64,000 nucleotides of DNA from the NCBI RefSeq assembly GCF_023277745.1, contig NZ_CP086322.1, positions 7,812,001-7,876,000 on the forward strand. The letters are read 5' to 3'. A model generated the notes under the pieces. The model worked only from the letters and a program-made list of their open reading frames with translations, was not told where the DNA came from and searched no databases. Numbering within the stretch: the first letter of the stretch is position 1; every line of letters starts with the position of its first letter. This DNA is from Streptomyces halobius. GTDB lineage: Bacteria > Actinomycetota > Actinomycetes > Streptomycetales > Streptomycetaceae. A program made the translations under genes and the position numbers. Below are positions 55,423 to 64,000 of the stretch, piece after piece.

Positions 55423-56358
55423 ATGAGGCTCGTCTTCGCCGGCACCCCCGAGGTCGCCGTCCCCGCCCTCGATGCCCTGATCGCTTCGGACCGGCACGAG
55501 GTGGTGGCCGTAGTGACCCGGCCCGACGCCCCCGCCGGCCGCGGCCGGAAGCTGGTCGCCAGCCCCGTCGCGGAGCGCGCGCAGGAAGCCGGCATCGAGG
55601 TGCTCAAGCCCGAGAAGCCGCGGGACGAGAACTTCCTGGCGCGGCTGCGGGAGATCGCGCCGGACTGCTGCCCGGTGGTCGCCTACGGCGCGCTGCTGCC
55701 GAAGGCCGCCCTCGACATCCCCGCCAAGGGGTGGGTCAATCTGCACTTCTCGCTGCTGCCCGCATGGCGCGGCGCGGCGCCCGTCCAGCACGCGGTGCTC
55801 GCGGGCGACGAGGTGACCGGTGCCTCGACCTTCCGGATCGAGCAGGGGCTGGACTCCGGCCCGGTCTACGGCGTGCTGACCGAGCGGGTCCGGCCCACCG
55901 ACACCAGCGGCGATCTGCTCACCCGGCTGGCGTTCGCCGGTTCCGGGCTGCTCGTCGCGACGATGGACGGCATCGAGGACGGCACCCTCAAGGAGGTCCC
56001 GCAGCCGGCGGAGGGCGTCACCCTCGCGCCGAAGATCGAGGTCGAGGACGCCATGGCGGACTGGACGGCGCCGGCGTTGCGGGTGGACCGGCTGATCCGC
56101 GCCTGCGCGCCCGCGCCCGGTGCCTGGACGCTCTTCCGCGGTGAGCGCCTCAAGCTGATGTCCGCCACCTCCGCCGCGGACCGTACCGAAGACCTCGCGC
56201 CCGGCGAACTGGCCGTCACCAAGAAGGCGGTGTACGTCGGCACCGGCAGCCACCCGATGGAACTCGTCTGGGTCCAGCCGCAGGGCAAGAAGCCGATGCG
56301 GGGCGCCGACTGGGCGCGCGGCGTCCGCATCGAGCACGGCGAGAAGCTGGGCGACTAG
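55423..56358 (+). CDS. fmt: Methionyl-tRNA formyltransferase
   Basis: Fmt formylates initiator Met-tRNA. The 311-residue protein begins [19 protein letters not shown] and has the formyl-transfer core with [20 protein letters not shown], then [17 protein letters not shown] and a C-terminal OB-fold domain. The catalytic Asn of the usual family motif NxHxSLLP is preserved as [10 protein letters not shown]. The ATG at 55423 has GAGAGG about ten bases upstream. rsmB follows, as in many bacteria. Confidence 0.95.
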   Translation: MRLVFAGTPEVAVPALDALIASDRHEVVAVVTRPDAPAGRGRKLVASPVAERAQEAGIEVLKPEKPRDENFLARLREIAPDCCPVVAYGALLPKAALDIPAKGWVNLHFSLLPAWRGAAPVQHAVLAGDEVTGASTFRIEQGLDSGPVYGVLTERVRPTDTSGDLLTRLAFAGSGLLVATMDGIEDGTLKEVPQPAEGVTLAPKIEVEDAMADWTAPALRVDRLIRACAPAPGAWTLFRGERLKLMSATSAADRTEDLAPGELAVTKKAVYVGTGSHPMELVWVQPQGKKPMRGADWARGVRIEHGEKLGD

Positions 56359-56419
56359 GAGCGGTCCGGGGCGGTCTCGGGGCGGCCCCGCCCTGCTCCC
56401 TCCCGGGCGCATGCCGTGC

Positions 56420-56456
56420 CTCCCCCACGCCTGAACCGCGCGGGGGATCCCACGCC
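56420..56456. repeat. Palindromic repeat between fmt and rsmB
   Basis: CTCCCCCACGCCTGAACC, then GCGCGGGGGATCCCACG. It is the reverse orientation of the GTGGGGGTCCCCCC family and lies about 50 bases before the rsmB start. Confidence 0.55.
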
Positions 56457-56503
56457 GCGTAGGCTGGGACGTACCCTCACCTCGTATCCGGAGCACCTTT
56501 TCT

Positions 56504-57937
56504 GTGAGTCAGCAGCCGCGTCGCCGTCCCCGCAAGTCCTACCGTCGCCCGCAGAAGGACCCGGTCAGGACCCTCGCGTTCGAGGCACTGCGGGCGGTGG
56601 ACGAGCGGGACGCGTACGCGAATCTCGTGCTGCCGCCGTTGCTGCGCAAGGCGCGTGCGGGCGGCGACTTCGACAGCCGGGACGCGGCGCTGGCGACCGA
56701 GCTGGTCTACGGGTCGCTGCGGTGGCAGGGCACCTATGACGCCATCGTCGCCCGGTGTGTGGACCGGCCGCTGAGCGAGGTCGACCCGCCGGTCCTGGAC
56801 GTGCTGACGCTCGGCGCGCACCAGTTGCTCGGCACCAGGATCCCGACGCATGCCGCGGTCAGTTCGAGCGTGGAGCTGGCCCGGGTCGTGCTGGGTGACG
56901 GGCGGGCCAAGTTCGTCAACGCGGTGCTGCGCAAGGTCGCGGCCCACGACCTGGACGGCTGGCTGGCGGCGGTCACCCCGGACTACGACGACGATCCCGA
57001 GGAGCACCTCGGCATCGTGCACGCGCACCCACGCTGGATCGTTTCGGCGCTGTGGGACGCCCTCGGCGGCGGCCGGGCCGGCATCGAGGACCTGCTGGAG
57101 GCGGACAACGAGCGGCCCGAGGTGACGCTGGTGGCGCGGCCGGGCCGGGCCACCACCGAGGAGCTGCTGGAGGCCGTCGGCGAGGACGGCGCACTGCCGG
57201 GCCGCTGGTCCCCGTACGCGGTCCGGCTCGCGGAGGGCGGTGAGCCCGGCGCGCTGGACGCGGTGCGGGAGGGCCGGGCCGGTGTCCAGGACGAGGGCAG
57301 CCAGCTGGTCGCGCTCGCGCTGGCGAACGCGCCCGTCGAGGGCCCCGACCGCGTCTGGCTCGACGGTTGCGCGGGCCCCGGCGGCAAGGCGGCCTTGCTG
57401 GGCGCGCTCGCGGCGCAGCGGGGCGCGGCCCTGCTGGCGTCGGAGAAGCAGCCGCACCGCGCGCGCCTGGTGGCGCGGGCACTGGACGGCAACCCCGGCC
57501 CGTACCAGGTCATCGCCGCCGACGGCACCCGGCCCGCCTGGCGGACCGGCGCCTTCGACCGCGTACTGGTCGATGTGCCCTGCACCGGCCTGGGCGCGTT
57601 GCGCCGGCGTCCCGAGGCGCGCTGGCGGCGCCGACCCGAGGACCTGGACGGATTCGCTCCGCTGCAGCGCGAGTTGCTCCGGCGGGCGCTGGCGGCCGCA
57701 CGGACCGGCGGCGTCGTCGGCTATGCCACCTGCTCGCCGCACCCGGCCGAGACCCGTGCCGTGGTGGACGACGTCCTCAAGGGGCGCGGCGGCCCGGCGG
57801 TGGACGCGGAGTGGATCGACGCACGGCCGTTGCTGCCGGGCGTCCCCGCGCTCGGCGACGGGCCGGACGTCCAGCTGTGGCCGCATCTGCACGGCACGGA
57901 CGCGATGTACCTGGCGCTGCTGCGGCGTACGGGCTGA
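56504..57937 (+). CDS. rsmB: 16S rRNA (cytosine-C5) methyltransferase RsmB
   Basis: RsmB (Sun/Fmu) methylates C967 of 16S rRNA. The 477-residue protein has an N-terminal NusB-like RNA-binding domain (TLAFEALRAVDERDAYANLVLPPLL, LGAHQLLGTRIP) and a C-terminal SAM-binding domain with DGCAGPGGKAALLGAL, the catalytic cysteine in DVPCTGLGALRRRPEARW and YATCSPHPAETRAVV with the second cysteine. The GTG at 56504 starts with a basic stretch (RRRPRKSYRRPQ). rpe follows after 84 bases. Confidence 0.95.
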   Translation: MSQQPRRRPRKSYRRPQKDPVRTLAFEALRAVDERDAYANLVLPPLLRKARAGGDFDSRDAALATELVYGSLRWQGTYDAIVARCVDRPLSEVDPPVLDVLTLGAHQLLGTRIPTHAAVSSSVELARVVLGDGRAKFVNAVLRKVAAHDLDGWLAAVTPDYDDDPEEHLGIVHAHPRWIVSALWDALGGGRAGIEDLLEADNERPEVTLVARPGRATTEELLEAVGEDGALPGRWSPYAVRLAEGGEPGALDAVREGRAGVQDEGSQLVALALANAPVEGPDRVWLDGCAGPGGKAALLGALAAQRGAALLASEKQPHRARLVARALDGNPGPYQVIAADGTRPAWRTGAFDRVLVDVPCTGLGALRRRPEARWRRRPEDLDGFAPLQRELLRRALAAARTGGVVGYATCSPHPAETRAVVDDVLKGRGGPAVDAEWIDARPLLPGVPALGDGPDVQLWPHLHGTDAMYLALLRRTG

Positions 57938-58021
57938 TCCCAGGGGGCGCGGACGTGCCGGGGCGGGCGCCGTGCGCAGCCCGCTTCGGGTCGGCGGAAG
58001 GAGCACGCCATACTGGGGGAC

Positions 58022-58702
58022 ATGGCCTTGATCAACCCCAGCATCCTGTCCGCCGACTTCGCCCGCCTCGCCGAGGAGGCGAGGGCCGTCGAGGGCGCCG
58101 ACTGGCTGCACGTCGACGTCATGGACAACCATTTCGTCCCGAACCTCACCCTCGGCCTGCCGGTCGTCGAATCGCTGCGCAAGGCGACGGACACCCCGCT
58201 GGATCTGCATCTGATGATCCAGGACCCGGACCGCTGGGCGCCGCAGTACGTCGAGGCCGGGGCCGGGTCGGTGACCTTCCACGCCGAGGCGGCGGCCGCG
58301 CCGGTGCGCCTCGCGCGGGAGATCCGGGCGCTGGGCGCGCGGGCGTCGATGGCGCTGAAGCCGGCCACGCCGATCGAGCCGTACGAGGACCTGCTGCCCG
58401 AGCTCGACATGCTGCTGATCATGACCGTGGAGCCCGGCTTCGGCGGCCAGGCGTTCCTCGACATCATGCTGCCCAAGATCCGCCGGACCCGGGAGCTGAT
58501 CTCCCGGCACGGGCTGGAACTGTGGCTCCAGGTGGACGGCGGGGTCTCGGCGTCCACCATCGAGCGGTGCGCGGAGGCCGGCGCCGATGTGTTCGTCGCA
58601 GGCTCCGCGGTGTACGGCGCGGACGATCCGGCCAAGGCGGTACGGGATTTGCGCGAAAAGGCGGAAGCGGCCATGGCGAACGGTTGGGGCTGCGCACACT
58701 GA
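58022..58702 (+). CDS. rpe: Ribulose-phosphate 3-epimerase
   Basis: Rpe interconverts ribulose 5-phosphate and xylulose 5-phosphate. The 226-residue barrel protein has [40 protein letters not shown] with metal-binding His and Asp residues, [22 protein letters not shown] and the end [20 protein letters not shown] followed by VAGSAVYG. The ATG at 58022 begins [10 protein letters not shown], the family N-terminus. Confidence 0.96.
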   Translation: MALINPSILSADFARLAEEARAVEGADWLHVDVMDNHFVPNLTLGLPVVESLRKATDTPLDLHLMIQDPDRWAPQYVEAGAGSVTFHAEAAAAPVRLAREIRALGARASMALKPATPIEPYEDLLPELDMLLIMTVEPGFGGQAFLDIMLPKIRRTRELISRHGLELWLQVDGGVSASTIERCAEAGADVFVAGSAVYGADDPAKAVRDLREKAEAAMANGWGCAH

Positions 58703-58860
58703 CCCTTTACCTTCGTCGCGGGTTTTTGTGCCCGCGTCGCAGGTTGTCCCTGCCGCAACCGAGCGTTCACGACTGTCAGCGCGGTCATGGTCCCCGCCGA
58801 CCTCGGGTTTCTGCAAGGATGAGCAAAGACTCGATCAGATGCGCCAAAGGGGAGTAATTC

Positions 58861-59877
58861 GTGGTAGCCAGCCGCCCGCAGTCGGGAATGGGCCCTGCCG
58901 AGCTGGTGCAGGCCGCGGCCATGGCCCGTCGTTTCTATCTGGAGAGCAAGTCCAAAATCCAGATCGCCGAGGAATTCGGCGTCAGCCGGTTCAAGGTCGC
59001 ACGGGTACTGGAGACGGCCCTGGAACGTGATCTCGTACGGATCGAGATCCGGGTGCCCTCCGAACTGGACGCCGAACGCTCCGACGCCCTGCGAGCCCGC
59101 TACGGCCTGCGGCACGCGGTCGTCGTCGAGTCGCCCGCGGACGCGTCCGAGGACGCCGCCGACCCGGAGAACCTCGGCGAGGTCGCCGCCGACCTCCTGG
59201 GCGAGCTCGTCACCGAGGGCGATGTGCTGGGCCTGGCCTGGGGCCGGTCGACGATCCACATGGCGGCCGCGCTGCACCGGCTGCCGCCGTGCACCGTCGT
59301 GCAGCTGACCGGTGTGTACGACGCGGGCACCGCCGACCGCGGCTCGGTCGAGGCGGTGCGCCGCGCGGCCGATGTCTCCGGCGGCGAGGCGCATCCGATC
59401 TACGCGCCGATGCTGCTGCCCGACCCGGCGACCGCCGCAGCGCTGCGCGGCCAGACCGGGATCGCCCGTGCCTTCGACTACTTCGACAAGGTCACCGTCG
59501 CCTGTGTCTCCATCGGCTCCTGGGAGCCGGGCGTCTCGACCGTGTACGACATGCTGTCGGAGGAGGAGCGGGCGCACTACGCCTCGCTCGGTGCCGCTGC
59601 CGAGATGTCGGCGCACCTCTTCGACGCCGAGGGCCGCCGCATCGGCCGGGACCTCGGCGAGCGCTGCATCACCGTCGAGGCGGACCGGCTGCGCCGTATC
59701 CCCGAGGTCGTCGCGATCGCCGGCGGCCGCCGCAAGGCCGCGGCGATCGGCGCGGTGCTGCGCTCCGGTCTGGTGACGAGCCTGGTGACGGACACCGCCG
59801 CCGCCGACCACCTGCTCCTGGAGACCGGCCCCGGACCACGGCCCGCCCTCGACCGGGCGGATCCCGACGGGGTGTGA
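58861..59877 (+). CDS. SorC/DeoR-type sugar-binding transcriptional regulator
   Basis: The 338-residue protein has an N-terminal HTH (RFYLESKSKIQIAEEFGVSR, then FKVARVLETALE) and a C-terminal SorC-type sugar-phosphate-binding domain (GLAWGRSTIHMAAAL, VQLTGVY, RIPEVVAIAGGRRKAAAIGA, VTSLVTDTAAADHLLL). Such proteins usually control adjacent sugar genes in response to a phosphorylated sugar; here no sugar operon follows, but rpe lies just upstream. The ligand is unknown. The GTG at 58861 has GGGGAG upstream. Confidence 0.88.
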   Translation: MVASRPQSGMGPAELVQAAAMARRFYLESKSKIQIAEEFGVSRFKVARVLETALERDLVRIEIRVPSELDAERSDALRARYGLRHAVVVESPADASEDAADPENLGEVAADLLGELVTEGDVLGLAWGRSTIHMAAALHRLPPCTVVQLTGVYDAGTADRGSVEAVRRAADVSGGEAHPIYAPMLLPDPATAAALRGQTGIARAFDYFDKVTVACVSIGSWEPGVSTVYDMLSEEERAHYASLGAAAEMSAHLFDAEGRRIGRDLGERCITVEADRLRRIPEVVAIAGGRRKAAAIGAVLRSGLVTSLVTDTAAADHLLLETGPGPRPALDRADPDGV

Positions 59878-60073
59878 CGGACAGGGTGGGGGTGCGGGTG
59901 TAGCTGCGTGCTCCCACCGGGGTGCGTGCCGGCCTGGGGAACCTCAGCGTGAGGCCTGACCCATCGGACGGGCCCTGGCCGGGGGAGGGGGGCCGACGGC
60001 ACCCTCACCGCCCTTACTCCGCTGCGCGGTCATCGACGCGCAGCGTGGGCGGGGCTGTGACAGCATCGGCGCC

Positions 60074-60553
60074 ATGATGATCCACTCCCGCCCGCGCCGG
60101 GCCGTCGCCGTCCTGGGCGCGCTGCTCACCGGGCTGCTGCTCGTGCTGACGGGCTGCGCCACGGGTGGTGACGGCAAGGGGCGTCCGGACGGACCGCGGT
60201 CGCCCGGCGGGAGCGTCGCCGGTACGCGGTCGCCCGGCGGGTCCGCCGAGTCAGCCGTACCGGACCGGGCGGCGGGAATGCCGGTCGTCGCGGTCGGTGA
60301 GCTGCCCGCCCAGGCGCGGGACACCTTGCGGCACATCGACGCCGGCGGGCCCTTCCCGTACCCGAAGGACGGGGCCGTCTTCGGCAACCACGAACGGCTG
60401 CTGCCCCCTCAGCCGCGCGGCTACTACCACGAGTACACGGTCCGTACGCCCGGCTCGCGGGACCGCGGCGCCCGTCGCCTCATCACCGGCGACCGCCACG
60501 AGACCTACTACACCGACGACCACTACCGGACTTTCAAGGCGGTGCTCCGATGA
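60074..60553 (+). CDS. Guanyl-specific ribonuclease (RNase Sa/N1 family) with a lipoprotein signal
   Basis: The 159-residue protein has a signal peptide with lipobox LTGC (Cys28), a Gly/Ser/Pro linker to about residue 68 and an RNase Sa-like domain: GELPAQARDTLRHID, GPFPYPKDGAVFGN, the catalytic glutamate in GYYHEYTVRTPG (Glu120), RGARRLITGD with the catalytic arginine, and YYTDDHYRTF with His150. The cysteine pair of RNase Sa is missing. It would cut RNA after guanosine outside the membrane. The barstar-like gene overlaps its end as ATGA. Confidence 0.9.
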   Translation: MMIHSRPRRAVAVLGALLTGLLLVLTGCATGGDGKGRPDGPRSPGGSVAGTRSPGGSAESAVPDRAAGMPVVAVGELPAQARDTLRHIDAGGPFPYPKDGAVFGNHERLLPPQPRGYYHEYTVRTPGSRDRGARRLITGDRHETYYTDDHYRTFKAVLR

Positions 60554-61002
60554 CGGATTCCGTGCCTTCTGTGCCCCGGCCGCTCGCGGCGGTGCTCGAC
60601 GGCAGTACGCCGCCGGGCGTCCTGCCCTGGCCCGCGGACCGGCCGGTGACGGACGCGCTGGCCGCCGCGCGGGACGCCGGCTGGAGCGGTGCCGCCCTGG
60701 ACCTCGAAGGAACCGTGGACAAGGCAGAGTTCATGGAGCGGTGCGCCCGCGCGCTGCGGCTGCCGCAGTGGTTCGGCCGCAATTGGGACGCGCTCGCCGA
60801 CTGCCTCACCGATCTGTCCTGGTGTCCCGCCGAGGGCGGCCGGCTGCTCGTCGTGAGCGGCTGGCAGGGCTACGCCGCCGCCGTGCCGGACGACTGGAGC
60901 GTCGTCGAGAAGGTGCTCGCGGACGCGGTGGGCTACTGGCGCGACAAGGACACCGGCCTGGCCGTGATCATGGCGCGGCAGCGGGCGCGGTCGGGCGGAT
61001 AG
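60550..61002 (+). CDS. Barstar family RNase inhibitor
   Basis: The 150-residue protein has a barstar domain in its second half: ALDLEGTVDKAEFMERCARA, then LRLPQWFGRNWDALADCLTD, the conserved barstar helix with the inhibitory aspartate, and LLVVSGWQGYA. The first 45 residues are an extra N-terminal part. The start overlaps the RNase stop by four bases, so it is co-translated with the enzyme it most likely blocks in the cytoplasm before export. Confidence 0.9.
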   Translation: MTDSVPSVPRPLAAVLDGSTPPGVLPWPADRPVTDALAAARDAGWSGAALDLEGTVDKAEFMERCARALRLPQWFGRNWDALADCLTDLSWCPAEGGRLLVVSGWQGYAAAVPDDWSVVEKVLADAVGYWRDKDTGLAVIMARQRARSGG

Positions 61003-62751
<1,749 letters not shown>

Positions 62752-62788
62752 GGCGCCGGAGCCGCCCCCGGCTCCGTCCACGCCGCTG

Positions 62789-62821
62789 ACCGGCCCCGCA
62801 CCGAATCGGTGCGGGGCCGGT
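62789..62821 (+). terminator. Terminator after guaB1
   Basis: ACCGGCCCCGCACC at 62789-62802 and GGTGCGGGGCCGGT at 62808-62821 form a perfect 14-bp stem with a GAATC loop. Confidence 0.8.
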
Positions 62822-63125
62822 CGCGTATGCGGCAGCGGCGGTGTCCACCCCTTGGGACACCGCGCCGGCGACGGCACGATCGGTCGTCCGAGTGCAACGA
62901 ACCACCGCCTGCCGCGCCGGTGCGCAACGATCAGCTGTGGTTGCGCAAGGAACCCGCATTACGGCAGGTCAGGGACGGGCCGTAGGGTCATGCGCTAGTA
63001 CGTGGAGTGGCGGCGACCGCCTGCTCGGCGGTCGCCTGCTGTGGGTTGTGTGAAGTGTGCTGCCCATGTGCCGATCGCCGCGGTCGCCCGTCATACGACC
63101 GGCAGCGATGAAGGAGCCCACCCCA
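62822..63125 (+). other. 304-base leader region of the permease gene
   Basis: After the guaB1 terminator no gene is seen. TAGGGT near 62983 is a possible -10 element. A perfect 10-bp hairpin (GGCGACCGCC at 63012-63021, GGCGGTCGCC at 63027-63036, loop TGCTC) lies in the presumed leader about 90 bases before the start codon. It could be an attenuator, or a terminator of short transcripts. I could not match the region to a known riboswitch. Confidence 0.4.
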
Positions 63126-64000
63126 GTGTTGGATCATGGCGCAGCCCCACCCGCAGGGGACACCAGGCCGCCCGCCCCCGGAGGCCCCGGTTCCCGGCTG
63201 ATGCGCCGTAAGCCGGTCGAGCGGCTGGTGGCCGAGGGCGGCCAGGGTGCGGGCGGTATGCTCCGCCGCTCGATGGGCGTATGGCAGCTGACCATGATCA
63301 GCATCGGTGCGACGCTCGGCACCGGCATCTTCGTGGTGCTCGGCGAGGCGGTGCCGGAGGCGGGGCCCGCGGTCATCATCTCGTTCGTCCTCGCGGGCAT
63401 CACCGCCCTGTTCTCCGCGCTGTCGTACGCGGAGCTGGCCGGCTCCATCCCGGTCTCCGGCTCGTCCTACTCGTACACCTACGCCACCCTCGGCGAGCTG
63501 GTCGCCTGGGTCTGCGGATGGTGTCTGATCCTGGAGTACGGCGTCTCGGTCGCGGCCGTCGCCGTCGGCTGGGGTGAGTATCTGAACGAATTCCTCGGCG
63601 GCACCCTCGGGTTCACCATCCCCGACGCGCTGTCCCAGCCGCCCGGTGACGGCGGCATCTTCAATTTCCCGGCCCTGCTGGTCGTGATGCTGGCGATGGT
63701 GTTCCTGCTGGGCGGCGCCAGGGAGAGCGCCCGCGCCAACACCATCATGGTGGTCGTCAAGATCGCTGCGCTGCTGCTGTTCTGCGGAGTGGCCGTGCAG
63801 GGCGTGCGGTCGGGGAACTACGCCAACTTCATGCCGCTGGGCATCGCGGGCGTCAGCGGTGCCGGCGCGACCCTGTTCTTCTCCTACATCGGCTTCGACG
63901 CGGCCTCCACGGCCGGTGAGGAGGCCAAGAACCCGCAGCGCGACCTGCCACGCGCGATCATGCTCTCGCTGGTGATCGTCACCGCGCTGTACTGCCTGGT
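63126..64000 (+). CDS. Amino acid permease of the APC superfamily (partial at window end)
   Basis: The frame starts at the GTG at 63126 (AAGGAG at 63111-63116) and is open to the end of the window, 291 codons. After about 45 cytoplasmic residues the first membrane segment reads TMISIGATLGTGIFVVLGEA, the substrate-binding Gly-rich motif of APC transporters; at least seven membrane segments are visible, with FFSYIGFDAASTAGEEAKNPQRDLP near the end, typical of cationic amino acid transporters. Substrate is not decided by what can be seen. Confidence 0.88.
   Translation, partial: MLDHGAAPPAGDTRPPAPGGPGSRLMRRKPVERLVAEGGQGAGGMLRRSMGVWQLTMISIGATLGTGIFVVLGEAVPEAGPAVIISFVLAGITALFSALSYAELAGSIPVSGSSYSYTYATLGELVAWVCGWCLILEYGVSVAAVAVGWGEYLNEFLGGTLGFTIPDALSQPPGDGGIFNFPALLVVMLAMVFLLGGARESARANTIMVVVKIAALLLFCGVAVQGVRSGNYANFMPLGIAGVSGAGATLFFSYIGFDAASTAGEEAKNPQRDLPRAIMLSLVIVTALYCL

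Noticed and set aside
58770..58800. CTGTCAGCG before the SorC-type regulator as a damage promoter
   Set aside because: Two mismatches in the -35 part and no TAnnnT at the right spacing.

Overview
The window is a GC-rich stretch of actinobacterial core chromosome, almost certainly from a Streptomyces. The evidence is the presence of bldD and of the sIHF nucleoid protein, many GTG and a few TTG starts, and the well-known Streptomyces gene order from pdxS through relA, alaS, aro, pyr, metK, priA and fmt to guaB1. Nearly all genes are single-copy housekeeping genes. I see no rRNA, tRNA, CRISPR array, prophage or complete insertion sequence. The species cannot be named from the sequence alone.

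Layout. 1-2975: end of an unknown gene, then PLP synthase (pdxS, pdxT) and a YebC-family regulator. 3053-12875: Holliday-junction genes ruvC-ruvA-ruvB, the Sec accessory genes yajC-secD-secF, apt and relA. 13046-15352 (minus strand): a DUF349 coiled-coil protein and a membrane-anchored cyclophilin. 15550-19829: an MBL-fold hydrolase, hisS, a VKOR-family protein and rarA. 20116-21662: a DUF2470 protein and rpsD, divergent around a strong iron box. 21860-22640: a decayed LuxR-type ATPase regulator. 22880-28659: two small membrane-associated proteins, alaS, yqgF and mltG. 28670-33246: the shikimate genes aroE, aroC, aroK, aroB and aroQ. 33585-36750: a P-loop protein, an M24-like protein with an altered metal site, efp and nusB. 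36996-37496: bldD on the minus strand. 37718-47741: pyrR-pyrB-pyrC-(PH-like protein)-carA-carB-pyrD-pyrF. 47958-59877: sIHF, gmk, rpoZ, coaBC, metK, priA, an HTH protein, fmt, rsmB, rpe and a SorC-type regulator. 60074-61002: a lipoprotein guanyl RNase with a barstar-like inhibitor. 61288-64000: guaB1 and the start of an amino acid permease.

How the genes connect. The main theme is a DNA-repair promoter class. The motif TTGTCAGTG-N8-TAnnnT, described in mycobacteria as the RecA-independent, PafBC-dependent damage promoter, stands before ruvC and rarA, and in slightly weaker form before priA. A fourth copy, inside an approximately 84-bp duplicate of the ruvC promoter and leader, lies without a gene of its own between rarA and the DUF2470 gene and points antisense into the latter. 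Pyrimidine synthesis forms a near-complete operon with a PyrR-binding-loop-like leader. Short G/C-rich palindromic repeats of one related type are scattered between genes and have entered at least two reading frames, including the C-terminus of PdxT.

The most useful leads are the orphan PafBC-type element, the iron box shared by the DUF2470 gene and rpsD, the M24-like protein with four of five metal ligands replaced, the 29-codon reading frame coupling ruvA to ruvB, and the RNase/barstar pair.
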